The notes: generated from the sequence alone by a model not told the origin. A stretch of 64,000 nucleotides of DNA from Salinactinospora qingdaonensis (GCF_039539445.1 NZ_BAABDD010000016.1:1-64000); one strand, 5' to 3'. Positions 50,418 through 59,639 are shown, counted from the stretch's first letter. A program made the numbers and translations.

Positions 50418-52733
50418 ATGTCAGTACCCATCCCCACCAGCAGCCACTGGGGCTCCTACGAGGTCCTCGTGCAGCAAGGACGGGTCGTGGGAGTCAGACC
50501 CGACCCCAACGACCCAGCGCCCTCCCCCATCATCGAAAACACCCCCGACGCCCAACACCACCCCACACGCGTCGCATGCCCGACCGTACGGCGGCGCTGG
50601 CTCGACAACGGCCCCGGCGCCGACGATCGGCGCGGCGCTCCCGACGACGAGTATGTGGAGCTGTGTTGGGAGAGCGTCCTCGACGTGCTCGCCGGTGAAC
50701 TGGAGCGGGTGCGCGGCGACTACGGCAATGCCGCCATCTACGGCGGGTCCTACGGTTGGGGCAGTGCCGGACGGTTCCACCACTGCCAAAGCCAACTCCA
50801 CCGCTTCCTCACCACTCTCGGCGGCTACACCGGCTCGCGTGACACCTACAGCCACGCCGCCGTCGAGGTGCTGTTCCCACACGTCGTGGGCGCACGGGGT
50901 GCCCACGACCTGCTGCGCCGCCCCGTCACCTGGGGAGCTATCGCCGAACACACCGACCTCATCATCACCTTCGGCGGTCTGCGGGTCTCCAACACCTGGA
51001 CCGTCTCAGGCGGCCGGGCGGCCCACATCGCCGAACCGGGCATGCGCGAGGCGGCGCGGCGAGGGGTGCGCGTGGTCTCGATCAGCCCGCTGCGCGACGA
51101 CACCATGGCGGAGATGAAAGCCGAGTGGCTGGCCGCCTCCCCCGGCACCGACACCGCCGTCCTGCTGGCGCTGATGCACGTGTTGTTCACGGAGGGGCGA
51201 GCCGACACGGAGTTTCTGGAGCGCTACACCGTCGGCGCCGACGTACTCCGCCGCTATGTGCTGGGCGAGTCCGACGGCGTGGCGAAGACACCGGAGTGGG
51301 CGGGCGCGCTCAGCGGCCTGCCCGCGGAGGCGCTGCGCGACCTGGCCCGCCGGGCGGCGGCCGGCCGCACCTTGGTCAACGTGGGCTGGTCGGTGCAGCG
51401 CGCCCGTTACGGCGAACAGCCGCTGTGGGCCGGCATGGCCCTGGCCGCGTGCCTAGGCCAGGTGGGGCTGCCCGGCGGCGGGTTCGCCACTGGCTACGGG
51501 TCGATGGGCAACTACGGGGGTGGCGCCACCCCCGGCGGGCTGCCCACGCTGCCGCAGGGCATCAACCCGATCCCCACGAAGATCCCGGTCGCGCGCGTGA
51601 GCGACATGTTGCTGCACCCGGGCGAGCCGTTCGATTTCAACGGCCGGCGGCAACGCTACCCCGACATCCGGCTGGTCTACTGGTCAGGCGGCAACCCCTT
51701 CCACCACCATCAGGACCTCACCCGGCTCAGCCGCGCGTTCGGGCGGCCAGAGACGGTCGTCGTCCACGAGACGCACTGGACCGCCACCGCCCGCCACGCC
51801 GACATCGTGCTGCCCGCCACGACCACGCTGGAGCGCGACGACTACGCGGCAAGCCAGGGGGACGTGCGACTGCGGGCCATGCCGCGGGCGGTCCCGCCCC
51901 ACGCCGAGGCACGCGACGAATACGACACGTTCGCCGCCCTGGCCGGCAGGTTGGGGGCCGAGCTGGCCTTCACCGAAGGCCGGACCTCGGCGCAGTGGCT
52001 GGCCCACCTCTACGAGAAGTGGCGCCGCCGCTGGCGCCAGGCACTGCCGAACTTCGCCGAATTCTGGGAGGCGGGGGGCGTGGACCTCCCCGGCCGCACC
52101 GAGGACGAGACCCTGCTCGGCGCGTTTCGGGCCGATCCCGATTCGGCGCCGCTACAGACTCCCAGCGGCCGGATCGAACTGTACTCGGCCACCATCGACG
52201 GGTTCGGCTACTCCGACTGCCCTGGGCATCCGACATGGCTGGCGCCCCAGGAGCGGCTGGGCTCGCAGCGCTCCCAGACATGGCCGCTGCTGCTGGTGGC
52301 CAACCAGCCCAGTGGCCGGCTGCACAGTCAACAGGACATGGGCGCGCACAGCCGCTCCCAGAAGGTCGCCGAGCGCGCGCCGATCCGGTTGCACCCCGAC
52401 GACGCCGCCGTGCGGGGGATCGGGGACGGTGACGTGGTGCGGGTCGCCAACGACCGGGGGAGTTGTCTGGCCGGGGCCGTGATCAGTGACGACGTGCGTC
52501 CCGGGGTGGTGCAGCTCTCCACCGGCGCCTGGTACGACCCCTCCGGGGCGCAGGCCGGCGAGGCCACGTGTGTCCACGGCAACCCCAACGTGCTCACCGC
52601 CGATGTTGGCACCTCGTCGCTGAGCCAGGGGTGTACCGGCCAACACGCGCTGGTGGAGGTCGAACGCTACGCGGGTGAGCCCCCGCCGGTTCGGGTGTTC
52701 ACGCCGCCGCGTACCACCACGGCCAGTTCCTGA
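50418..52733 (+). CDS. bisC: Molybdopterin oxidoreductase, biotin-sulfoxide reductase type
   Basis: The 771-residue protein has the DMSO-reductase-family fold: GGSYGWGSAGRFHHCQSQLHR, the Ser region DTYSHAAVEVLFPHVVG (likely serine ligand to Mo), GGGFATGYGSMGNYGGG, YWSGGNPFHHHQDL, LVANQPSGRLHSQ and a C-terminal cofactor-binding domain. It has no N-terminal Cys cluster for an iron-sulfur centre and no Tat signal, as in cytoplasmic BisC rather than periplasmic TorA/DorA. It would reduce S- or N-oxides such as biotin or methionine sulfoxide. No dedicated redox partner is adjacent. Confidence 0.88.
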   Translation: MSVPIPTSSHWGSYEVLVQQGRVVGVRPDPNDPAPSPIIENTPDAQHHPTRVACPTVRRRWLDNGPGADDRRGAPDDEYVELCWESVLDVLAGELERVRGDYGNAAIYGGSYGWGSAGRFHHCQSQLHRFLTTLGGYTGSRDTYSHAAVEVLFPHVVGARGAHDLLRRPVTWGAIAEHTDLIITFGGLRVSNTWTVSGGRAAHIAEPGMREAARRGVRVVSISPLRDDTMAEMKAEWLAASPGTDTAVLLALMHVLFTEGRADTEFLERYTVGADVLRRYVLGESDGVAKTPEWAGALSGLPAEALRDLARRAAAGRTLVNVGWSVQRARYGEQPLWAGMALAACLGQVGLPGGGFATGYGSMGNYGGGATPGGLPTLPQGINPIPTKIPVARVSDMLLHPGEPFDFNGRRQRYPDIRLVYWSGGNPFHHHQDLTRLSRAFGRPETVVVHETHWTATARHADIVLPATTTLERDDYAASQGDVRLRAMPRAVPPHAEARDEYDTFAALAGRLGAELAFTEGRTSAQWLAHLYEKWRRRWRQALPNFAEFWEAGGVDLPGRTEDETLLGAFRADPDSAPLQTPSGRIELYSATIDGFGYSDCPGHPTWLAPQERLGSQRSQTWPLLLVANQPSGRLHSQQDMGAHSRSQKVAERAPIRLHPDDAAVRGIGDGDVVRVANDRGSCLAGAVISDDVRPGVVQLSTGAWYDPSGAQAGEATCVHGNPNVLTADVGTSSLSQGCTGQHALVEVERYAGEPPPVRVFTPPRTTTASS

Positions 52734-52775
52734 GTTCCCGTGGACCGGCGACGGCGGGGCCGCCCCGCTATACGG

Positions 52776-52805
52776 CCGTTCCCGCGCCCCGTCGATCGGG
52801 AACGG
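52776..52805 (+). terminator. Hairpin downstream of the molybdoenzyme
   Basis: CCGTTCCCG (52776-52784) pairs with CGGGAACGG (52797-52805), loop 12, 43 bp after the stop. Confidence 0.55.
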
Positions 52806-52902
52806 CGCGAGGCACGGAAGGAAATCCGCGTGCCCCATCTGCCGTGAGCATCGGCGGTACGCAACCAGCCTCACCGGGAGGTAATTTAGCCATCACGAGC
52901 CG

Positions 52903-52931
52903 TTGACATGAGAGCAGAATCACATCATTAT
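52903..52931 (+). promoter_or_regulatory. Promoter of the CBM2 gene
   Basis: TTGACA (52903-52908), exactly 17 bp, then CATTAT (52926-52931). The -10 box abuts the CelR-type operator. It implies a 5' leader of about 185 nt before the start codon at 53125. Confidence 0.7.
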
Positions 52932-52944
52932 GGGAGCGCTCCCA
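52931..52944. promoter_or_regulatory. CelR/CebR-type operator
   Basis: TGGGAGCGCTCCCA is a perfect 14-bp palindrome identical to the CelR operator known from Thermobifida fusca cellulase genes and the CebR site of Streptomyces. It lies at the expected transcription start, so a LacI-family repressor released by cellobiose should block transcription. The repressor gene is not in the window. Confidence 0.9.
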
Positions 52945-53124
52945 AGATGTGTGTGAGAAGCGGACCCGAAGGCGGGGTGGTAACAGCCTGGTTGCGCCTC
53001 TACGGCGCCTATCCCCCACGCGAACGCGAGCTCGGCGGCAGCCGCCCCTCTCCTCCCACTCCCCGGCTAGCGGCCGGGCCGCGTTCGTGCCACGCGCCCA
53101 GTGCGCATTCCGCGAGAAAGGAAC

Positions 53125-53568
53125 ATGGCTGTGCGGCTCCTACGCACCATCCCCCTGCTCGGCGCACTCACCGCTGTTCTCGGCGCGCTCACCGTGGCCG
53201 CCCCCGCCGAGGACGCCACGGCAGCCCCCGCCTGCCAGGTCGATTTCCACGTCTCCGACACCTGGGCAACCAGCACCACCCTGCGCTACGTCGCCTCCGT
53301 ATCAGTGAAGAACAACACGCCCCAGGAGATCCAGGACTGGGTCCTGCGATGGAGTTTCGTCAACGATGAGGTCATCGCCGACGCCCAGGGGGTGGACTGG
53401 GCCCAAACCGGCGGTCTCGTCCACGTGGACGGCCTCTCGTGGAACAACGACATCGCGCCCGACAAACCGGTCTCGTTCGACCTCCTCGTCAACGGTCCCC
53501 ACCGGCTCTCCCCTGAGAACTTCGTACTCCAGGACACCTTCCGCTGCGAGGTCGCCTACTCCGACTGA
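53125..53568 (+). CDS. Secreted stand-alone carbohydrate-binding protein (CBM2-like)
   Basis: ATG 53125 with GAAAGGAAC upstream gives 147 residues. A signal peptide (1-33, LRTIPLLGALTAVLGALTV) precedes a single CBM2-type domain: Cys 37 near its start and Cys near its end (FRCEVAYSD) for the usual disulfide, VSVKNNTPQEIQDWVLRWSF, GLSWNNDIAPDKPVSFDLL, with several Trp residues for cellulose or chitin binding. No catalytic domain is attached. The CelR-type operator supports a role in cellulose use. A non-catalytic adhesion or helper role is inferred. Confidence 0.82.
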   Translation: MAVRLLRTIPLLGALTAVLGALTVAAPAEDATAAPACQVDFHVSDTWATSTTLRYVASVSVKNNTPQEIQDWVLRWSFVNDEVIADAQGVDWAQTGGLVHVDGLSWNNDIAPDKPVSFDLLVNGPHRLSPENFVLQDTFRCEVAYSD

Positions 53569-53591
53569 CCCGCTTGAGCCCTCACCGAATT

Positions 53592-53669
53592 CCCGATGGG
53601 TGTTCCCGCCTTTCCCCGCCCATCGGGGGTCCAGCGGGGTGGGGCCAGCCCGTGAACCGGCCCCACCCC
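53592..53669. terminator. Two consecutive hairpins between convergent genes
   Basis: CCCGATGGG with CCCATCGGG (53592-53627) and GGGGTGGGGCC with GGCCCCACCCC (53636-53669). They serve the CBM2 gene and the antiporter gene in opposite directions. Confidence 0.75.
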
Positions 53670-53678
53670 CGGACACAC

Positions 53679-54854
53679 TCACGCACCGGCCTCCGACTGC
53701 CTCCGGCGCGGCGCTTTCCGCGCCGGCAGAACACCGACGAGGTAGGTGGCGATCGGGCCGGCGATGGCCAGCGTGATCACATAGGCCGCAGCCAACGGGA
53801 CCAGCGAAGGCTCGATCCCCGCCGCCAGACCCGCGATCACGATCGAAAACTCCCCACGCGCGATCAGCACGGTGCCCGCACGCAGCCGACCACGCAAGGC
53901 CGCCCCCTCGCGCCGCGCCGCGTACCACCCGGTGAGCACCTTGGTCACAGCGGTAACAGCCGCCAAGGCCAGCGCCACCGGTAGCAGCGGAACCAACTCG
54001 CGCGGGTCGATCGTCAGCCCGATCGCCAGGAAGAAGACGAGGGCGAACAGGTCCCGCACCGGCTCGATCACCCGGCGCGCCCGATCAGCCAGCGGCCCGC
54101 TCAACGCCAACCCGATCAAAAACGCCCCCACCGGCGCCGAAGCACGGGCGAACTCGCTGAGACCAGCCACCAGCAGCGTCAACCCCATCACCCGAAGCAG
54201 AAACTGTTCGGAGTGCTGGGTGTCGACCAAGCGCCCCAACACGTGGTGCAGCCGGTGCGACACGAAAAACGCCAGGGCGAGAGCGCACAGGGCCGTACCG
54301 AGCGCCAGGGACATCTGCCCCAGGGTGCCGCCGATAGCCAGCGACCCCATGAGGGGCAGGTAGATCGCCATAGCGATGTCCTCCAGCACCAGGATGGACA
54401 GCACTGAGGGGGTCTCCCGGTTACCCAAGCGCCGCAGGTCGCTCAGCAGCCGGGCCACGATCCCGGAGGAGGAGATCCAGGTGATGCCGGCCAGCGCGAG
54501 GCACCCACCCCAACTCAGCCCCAGCACCCAGCCCAGCAACGCCCCCGGCACGGCGTTGAGCAAGCCGTCGACCAGCGCCGAAGGCAGGTGACGCCGGAGG
54601 CTGTGGGTGAACTCGGTGGTGGAGAACTCCAGGCCGAGCAGGAGCAGCAACAGGACGACGCCGATGGCCGCGCCGGTTTCGACAAACTCCCCTACAGCGG
54701 GGATCGGGGCGATGCCCCCCTCCCCCAGCGCCAACCCGGCAAGCAGGTACAGCGGGACGGGAGAGAACGCCCACCGGCGCGCTACCGCAGCGAGAAAACT
54801 GAGCACGAGGAAGACCGCGCCCAGTTCCATGAGCAAAGTCGCGGAGACGTGCAT
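53679..54854 (-). CDS. Cation:proton antiporter (CPA2, KhtU/KefB-like)
   Basis: The 391-residue protein has about 12 hydrophobic segments and CPA2 features: LLLLGLEFS, GITWISSSGIVARLL, LEDIAMAIYLPLMG, PVGAFLIGLALSG, LVFFLAIGLTIDPREL and RGEFSIVIAG. It exchanges K+ (or another cation) for H+ across the cytoplasmic membrane. It lacks the C-terminal RCK domain of KefB, and that role is probably taken by the separate TrkA-C protein encoded 14 bp upstream, the same split as Bacillus KhtTU. Confidence 0.88.
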   Translation of the reverse strand: MHVSATLLMELGAVFLVLSFLAAVARRWAFSPVPLYLLAGLALGEGGIAPIPAVGEFVETGAAIGVVLLLLLLGLEFSTTEFTHSLRRHLPSALVDGLLNAVPGALLGWVLGLSWGGCLALAGITWISSSGIVARLLSDLRRLGNRETPSVLSILVLEDIAMAIYLPLMGSLAIGGTLGQMSLALGTALCALALAFFVSHRLHHVLGRLVDTQHSEQFLLRVMGLTLLVAGLSEFARASAPVGAFLIGLALSGPLADRARRVIEPVRDLFALVFFLAIGLTIDPRELVPLLPVALALAAVTAVTKVLTGWYAARREGAALRGRLRAGTVLIARGEFSIVIAGLAAGIEPSLVPLAAAYVITLAIAGPIATYLVGVLPARKAPRRRQSEAGA

Positions 54855-54868
54855 GGCACGATCACCGC

Positions 54869-55348
54869 TCAGCCGTCGATTATGGCTTGGACACCCGCGA
54901 TACCTTCATGCGTACCAATGACAACGAGGATGTCACCTGCCTGGAGGGACTGCTCAGGGCCGGGAGAGGCGATCACGTCCTCGCCTCGCACCAAAGCCAC
55001 GATCGAAGCACCTGTCCTGGTGCGGGCACGGGTCTCCCCCAGCGTCTTACCGACGAAAGAGGAATCCGACGGCAACTCCATCTGGCCTGCGCTCAGCCCC
55101 GGGATCTCTTTGGCCAGGTCAGCGAAACGCTCCGCCACTCGGGGCGCGCCAAGGATCTCAGAGAGGGCGTCGGACTCCTCGGGGGTGAGCCTGAGCAATG
55201 ACTGGGGCTCGTCGGGGTCGGGACCGTTGTAGCGCACCAATTCGGCGTCACCACTACGGTGCGCCACGATGCCGATCCGTTCGCCTTCAGCGGTGGTGAA
55301 CTCGTAGCGAATCCCCACACCGGGCAGTAGAACTTCGGTGACCTCCAT
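54869..55348 (-). CDS. TrkA-C domain regulatory subunit of the antiporter (KhtT-like)
   Basis: ATG 55348 gives 159 residues starting MEVTEVLLPGVGIRYEF, the usual KhtT-type opening. The N-terminal half contains GERIGIVAHRSGDAELVRY. A TrkA-C (RCK-C) domain (about 80-158) has FVGKTLGETRARTRTGASIVALVRG and LQAGDILVVIGTHEGIAGVQAII. In Bacillus this subunit gates the antiporter and binds c-di-AMP. It is the first gene of the two-gene operon. The longer frame to 55498 lacks a ribosome binding site. Confidence 0.85.
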   Translation of the reverse strand: MEVTEVLLPGVGIRYEFTTAEGERIGIVAHRSGDAELVRYNGPDPDEPQSLLRLTPEESDALSEILGAPRVAERFADLAKEIPGLSAGQMELPSDSSFVGKTLGETRARTRTGASIVALVRGEDVIASPGPEQSLQAGDILVVIGTHEGIAGVQAIIDG

Positions 55349-55569
55349 GCCCCCGATCTGCCCCCCAAACGTGAAACCTGAACCTCCCCTGTTCCCCGCT
55401 TTTGCGGCGGGACAGGACACCACTGGAAAACCATACCCGCTCACGTCGGAACATCCCAGTGGCTGCGGGGACGCTCCCGCTGCTTTCCCATGCGTCAAGT
55501 ATCGATGGCCCGACGTGGGGTGATGGGGGTGGGTATGTGAGAGATGCGCACTTCCGCCATCCTACGATG

Positions 55570-55588
55570 TAGGTTAGCCTTTACTAAG
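55570..55588. promoter_or_regulatory. DtxR/IdeR-type iron box
   Basis: GTAGGTTAGCCTTTACTAA matches the actinobacterial iron box TTAGGTTAGGCTAACCTAA at 14 of 19 positions and lies 78 bp before the first importer gene. Repression by Fe-loaded DmdR/IdeR is expected. It could also affect the divergent antiporter operon about 220 bp away. Confidence 0.75.
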
Positions 55589-55665
55589 TTTATGCACGTC
55601 GCTCCGGAGGAAGTGGTGGATCTACGGTTTCGGCGCCCCCATCCCGGGTGCCCGGGTGGGGCGCG

Positions 55666-56766
55666 ATGACCCTGGAACGTCCCTCCTCCGCCATCGCCGA
55701 CAGCGAGAACACCGATGACGCCTTGGCAGCTCGCGCGGCCCTGAACCAGCGCACCACGGCGCACACCCGCGTCCAACTGCTACGCGTCGTCGGCCTGCTC
55801 GTCGGACTCGGAGTGCTGGTGCTGTGCGTGATGCTCAGCATCTCCGTGGGAGCCAAACCCATCCCGCTCCCCACGGTGTGGCACGCGCTGATCGACGACC
55901 AAGGCTCCTACAACCAGGACGTGATCTTCGAGCTACGGCTCCCGCGCACTGTCCTCGGAATAGCCATCGGCGCCTCCCTCGGCGTGGCCGGGGCACTCAT
56001 GCAGGCGCTCACCCGCAACCCGATCGCCGACCCCGGGCTGCTCGGCATCAACGCCGGGGCCGCCATGGCAGTGGTCGTCGCGATCTTCATCTTCGGGTTG
56101 ACCGACCTCACCTCGTATGTGTGGTTCGGTTTCCTTGGCGCCGCGGTGACAGCGTTCGTGGTCTATTTCCTGGGATCGCGCGGGCGAACCGGGGCGACGC
56201 CGGTGCGGCTGGCGCTGGCCGGGACCGCCGTGGCGGCCGTCCTCATCGGCCTGATGAACGGCATCGTCATCGTCAACGACTTCGTCTTCGACCAGATCCG
56301 GTTCTGGCAGGTCGGGTCGCTGGTGGGCCGTGACATGGCCATCTTCGCGCAGGTGCTGCCGTTCCTGCTCATCGGGCTTGCCATCGCGCTGTTTCTCGGG
56401 TCCTCCCTCAACGCGATCGCCCTAGGGGAGGACATGGCCGCCGCCCTGGGAGCGCGCATCAACCGCACCCGCGCGGTGTCGGCGCTGGCGATCGTGCTGC
56501 TGTGTGGCGGGGCGACGGCGGCTGCCGGCCCGATCGGGTTCGTGGGGTTGACCATTCCGCACGTGGCCCGCGCCATCACCGGCCCCGACCAACGCTGGGT
56601 GTTGCCCTACTCCGCTGTGCTCGCCGCGATCTTGCTCGTAGGAGCCGACACCCTCGGCCGGATCGTGCTGCCCAGCGGGGAATTGGAGGTCGGCATTATC
56701 ACGGCACTCGTCGGCGCCCCCGTGTTCATCGCGCTCGTTCGCCGCACCAGGATGGCCCAGCTTTGA
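55666..56766 (+). CDS. Iron-siderophore ABC importer permease 1 (FecCD family)
   Basis: ATG 55666 gives 366 residues (GTG 55648 is possible). FecCD text is clear: ELRLPRTVLGIAIGASLGVAGALMQALTRNPIADPGLLGINAGAA, ALGEDMAAALGARI, and GPIGFVGLTIPHVARAITGPDQRWVLP. About ten hydrophobic segments follow a 45-residue cytoplasmic start. It forms the channel with the second permease. Its stop overlaps the next start (TTGA). Expression is probably iron-repressed through the upstream iron box. Confidence 0.92.
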   Translation: MTLERPSSAIADSENTDDALAARAALNQRTTAHTRVQLLRVVGLLVGLGVLVLCVMLSISVGAKPIPLPTVWHALIDDQGSYNQDVIFELRLPRTVLGIAIGASLGVAGALMQALTRNPIADPGLLGINAGAAMAVVVAIFIFGLTDLTSYVWFGFLGAAVTAFVVYFLGSRGRTGATPVRLALAGTAVAAVLIGLMNGIVIVNDFVFDQIRFWQVGSLVGRDMAIFAQVLPFLLIGLAIALFLGSSLNAIALGEDMAAALGARINRTRAVSALAIVLLCGGATAAAGPIGFVGLTIPHVARAITGPDQRWVLPYSAVLAAILLVGADTLGRIVLPSGELEVGIITALVGAPVFIALVRRTRMAQL

Positions 56767-57869
56767 GCACGACCAAGAGCCAGCCCGCCCCCGCAGCCGA
56801 CCGCACGCGGCAGGGGCGCCGCGACAGTGGCGACGCCGTGCGTGTGGTGCGGCTCGCCGGGGACGCGGTGTCGTTTCGGCTCCGTACGCGGATGACCTTC
56901 ATCTACGGCACACTCGTGGCGGCCACGCTCGTCGTGTTCGCCATAACCCTGATGGTGGGCGACTACGAGATCCCGCTGCCGCGGGTACTCCTGGCGCTGA
57001 CCGGGGAGGGCGAACGGCTCGACGTCTTCTTCGTGCAGGGCATGCGGCTGCCGCGCGCGTTGACGGCGATCCTGGTGGGAGCGGCGCTGGGCGTGGCCGG
57101 CGCAGTGTTCCAGAGCCTGTCGCGCAACCCCCTGGGCAGCCCCGACATCATCGGCTTCACCAGCGGCGCGGCCACCGGCGCGGTCCTGACCATCCTGGTG
57201 CTGGGCGGCGGCATGACCCAGACCTCCATCGGCGCGGTCATCGGGGGGTTGGGCACGGCCGGCCTGGTCTATCTGCTGGCGCTCAAACGCGGCGTGCAGG
57301 GCTACCGGCTGATCCTGGTGGGCATCGGCGTCAACGCGATGCTGCTATCGGCGCGCGACTACCTGATGACACGCGCCGAACTGACTGAGGCGATGACCGC
57401 GCAAGTCTGGCTCGTGGGCAGCCTCAACGGCCGCGACTGGACGCAGGTCGTCGCTGTTAGCTGCGGCACCGGCGTGCTGATCCCCCTCATTCTTGGACTG
57501 GGGCCGCGGCTGCGGCTGATGGAGATGGGCGAGGACAGCGCGCGGGCCCTGGGGGTGCCCACACAGGCGACACAGGCCACGGCGCTGCTGACGGCAAGCG
57601 CCCTGACCGGTTTCGGCATCGCCGTGGCGGGGCCGATCGGTTTCATCGCGCTGGCAGCGCCGCAACTGGCGCGGCGACTGGTGCGCGCCAACGGCACGAC
57701 GCTGTTGGGCGCCGGGCTGATGGGAGGTTTCCTGCTCTTGACCGCCGACCTCATCGCCCAGCGGGCACTGGCGCCCATCCAGCTTCCCGTGGGGGTGGTC
57801 ACGGCCGTGGTGGGCGGGAGCTACCTGGTGTGGCTGTTGTACCGGGAATGGCGCACCGGCCGGGGGTGA
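56763..57869 (+). CDS. Iron-siderophore ABC importer permease 2 (FecCD family)
   Basis: TTG 56763 overlaps the previous stop and gives 368 residues. FecCD motifs recur: GMRLPRALTAILVGAALGVAGAVFQSLSRNPLGSPDIIGFTSGA, MEMGEDSARALGVPTQA, and AGPIGFIALAAPQLARRLVRANG. It resembles FepG/FhuG-type second subunits and would pair with permease 1. A run of about 45 polar residues precedes TM1. Confidence 0.9.
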   Translation: MSTTKSQPAPAADRTRQGRRDSGDAVRVVRLAGDAVSFRLRTRMTFIYGTLVAATLVVFAITLMVGDYEIPLPRVLLALTGEGERLDVFFVQGMRLPRALTAILVGAALGVAGAVFQSLSRNPLGSPDIIGFTSGAATGAVLTILVLGGGMTQTSIGAVIGGLGTAGLVYLLALKRGVQGYRLILVGIGVNAMLLSARDYLMTRAELTEAMTAQVWLVGSLNGRDWTQVVAVSCGTGVLIPLILGLGPRLRLMEMGEDSARALGVPTQATQATALLTASALTGFGIAVAGPIGFIALAAPQLARRLVRANGTTLLGAGLMGGFLLLTADLIAQRALAPIQLPVGVVTAVVGGSYLVWLLYREWRTGRG

Positions 57870-57922
57870 GCCGGCCGAGACACGCAAGTCGCGCACGTCG
57901 TACCCATCGAGGGGAGAGCACC

Positions 57923-58804
57923 ATGTCCGAGCCCGCACGGTTGTGGGGAGAGAACCTGACGCTGGCCTATGACCAGCGCGTCATCTCGCGGGAGTTGGGG
58001 ATCACCATCCCCGACGGCTCCCTGACGGTGATCGTGGGTCCCAACGCCTGCGGTAAATCCACGCTGCTGCGGGCGCTGTCGCGGATGCTCAAGCCGGCGG
58101 CCGGCGCCGTCCACCTCGACGGCAGGCTCATCAGCTCCTACCCCTCCAAGGAGGTGGCGCGACGGTTGGGGCTGCTGCCGCAGTCCTCGATCGCGCCGGA
58201 CGGCATCACCGTGGCCGACCTGGTCGCGCGGGGCCGCTACCCGCACCAGAAGTTCCTGAAGCAGTGGTCGCGCGCCGATGAGCGCATCATCGCCGAGGCG
58301 ATGGCGGCGACGCGGGTTTCGGACCTGGGCTCGCGCATGGTCGACGAGCTCTCCGGCGGCCAGCGCCAGCGAGTGTGGCTGGCCATGGTGCTGGCACAGC
58401 AGACGCCGCTGCTGCTGCTCGACGAGCCCACCACCTACCTCGACATCGCCCACCAGATGGACGTCTTGGACCTGTGTGCCGAACTGCACCACGACCGCGG
58501 CCACACGCTCGTGGCGGTGCTGCACGACCTCAACCACGCCTGCCGCTACGCCACGCACCTGATCGCGATGAGTGACGGCCAAGTGGTCGCCCAAGGCGAT
58601 CCGGCCGAGATCATCACCGCCGAACTCGTGGAGGAGGTGTTCGGGCTGCCCTGCCGGATCATCCCCGACCCCGAGACCGGCACGCCGCTGGTGGTGCCCG
58701 CCGACCGCCGCGGCAAGATCGCCAAGCGCGCCGCCGCGCGGCAGGACGGGAGCACACCACCGGAAGAAGCCCCCGTAGCGGCGGGGGCGCGCCAGTCGGC
58801 CTGA
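57923..58804 (+). CDS. Iron-siderophore ABC importer ATP-binding protein (FepC-like)
   Basis: ATG 57923 with GGGGAGAG upstream gives 293 residues. Walker A GPNACGKST is at 39-47, then LGLLPQSSIAPDGITVADLVARGRYPHQ (typical of siderophore ATPases), signature LSGGQRQRVWLAM, Walker B LLLLDEPTTYLDIAHQ and VLHDLNHACRYATH. A 40-residue basic then acidic tail follows. No siderophore-binding lipoprotein gene lies in the window, so the importer must borrow one encoded elsewhere. Confidence 0.93.
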   Translation: MSEPARLWGENLTLAYDQRVISRELGITIPDGSLTVIVGPNACGKSTLLRALSRMLKPAAGAVHLDGRLISSYPSKEVARRLGLLPQSSIAPDGITVADLVARGRYPHQKFLKQWSRADERIIAEAMAATRVSDLGSRMVDELSGGQRQRVWLAMVLAQQTPLLLLDEPTTYLDIAHQMDVLDLCAELHHDRGHTLVAVLHDLNHACRYATHLIAMSDGQVVAQGDPAEIITAELVEEVFGLPCRIIPDPETGTPLVVPADRRGKIAKRAAARQDGSTPPEEAPVAAGARQSA

Positions 58805-58962
58805 GCGGAACAGCCCGGCGCGGGCGGTCACGGCGCCGGATGCCGATAGACGGGGGCGACCCTGAGTGGTGTGTCGCTGATCTTTTCGGGTTTTCTTAGC
58901 GTTTTCCTGTGATGACGTTCTGTGATGGTCAAGGCTGGATCGCATGTACCCGGGGAGGCACA

Positions 58963-59637
58963 ATGACTGTCATGAGCATCAGCGAGACACCACCCCACGT
59001 GTCACTCCCCCAGGACCGGCCACTGACGGTGGACGATCTGGCGAATACGCCGGACGACGGCCGCAAGTACGAGCTGGCCGACGGGAGGCTTGACGTGTCG
59101 GCGGCTCCCGTCTCGCTCCCTACACGGGCCGAAGGTCGGCTCGTAGTCCACTTGGGCATCTCAGCGCCCGAGGAGTTCGAGGTTCATCCGAGTCCAGGCA
59201 TGACCCTCAACGACATGCGCACCCGCCATCGCATCCCCGATGTGGCGGTGCTGCGCTGCGACGAAAGAGACAGTCCTTACCAGACCACACCGCCGGCCCT
59301 CGTGGTCGAGGTGGTCTCTCCGGAGAGCGTGTTCCGCGACAACCACACCAAGCGCCGTGAGTACGCTGAGTTCGGCGTGCCGGCCTACTGGGTGGTCAGC
59401 CCGGCGCTGGAGAAGCCGGCGCTGATCGAGTTCCGGCTGGTCGACGGCGAGTACCGCGAGGTGGCCCAAGCGGTCGACACCGACGTCTTCGAGACCGACC
59501 TGCCCTTCCCGGTGCGGCTGGTGCCGCGCTGGCTGGTCCAAGACGGACCGTGGAAACGCCACATCGGCGGCGAGGAGCAGGCGGCGCCGGCCGAACAGGC
59601 CGAAGACGCCGAGGCGACGGAGGCCGCCGAGGAGTGA
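58963..59637 (+). CDS. Uma2-family (DUF820) putative nuclease
   Basis: ATG 58963 has GGGGAGG five bases upstream and gives 224 residues. The restriction-endonuclease-like core is visible: DDGRKYELADGRLDVSAAP, RHRIPDVAVLRCDE (catalytic Asp), PALVVEVVSPESV (Glu), then HTKRREYAEFGVPAYWVVSP with the usual Lys. A C-terminal Ala/Glu tail (EEQAAPAEQAEDAEATEAAEE) lies outside the fold. Uma2 proteins are common in actinomycetes and cyanobacteria; their function is unsettled. Confidence 0.88.
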   Translation: MTVMSISETPPHVSLPQDRPLTVDDLANTPDDGRKYELADGRLDVSAAPVSLPTRAEGRLVVHLGISAPEEFEVHPSPGMTLNDMRTRHRIPDVAVLRCDERDSPYQTTPPALVVEVVSPESVFRDNHTKRREYAEFGVPAYWVVSPALEKPALIEFRLVDGEYREVAQAVDTDVFETDLPFPVRLVPRWLVQDGPWKRHIGGEEQAAPAEQAEDAEATEAAEE

Positions 59638-59639
59638 GG

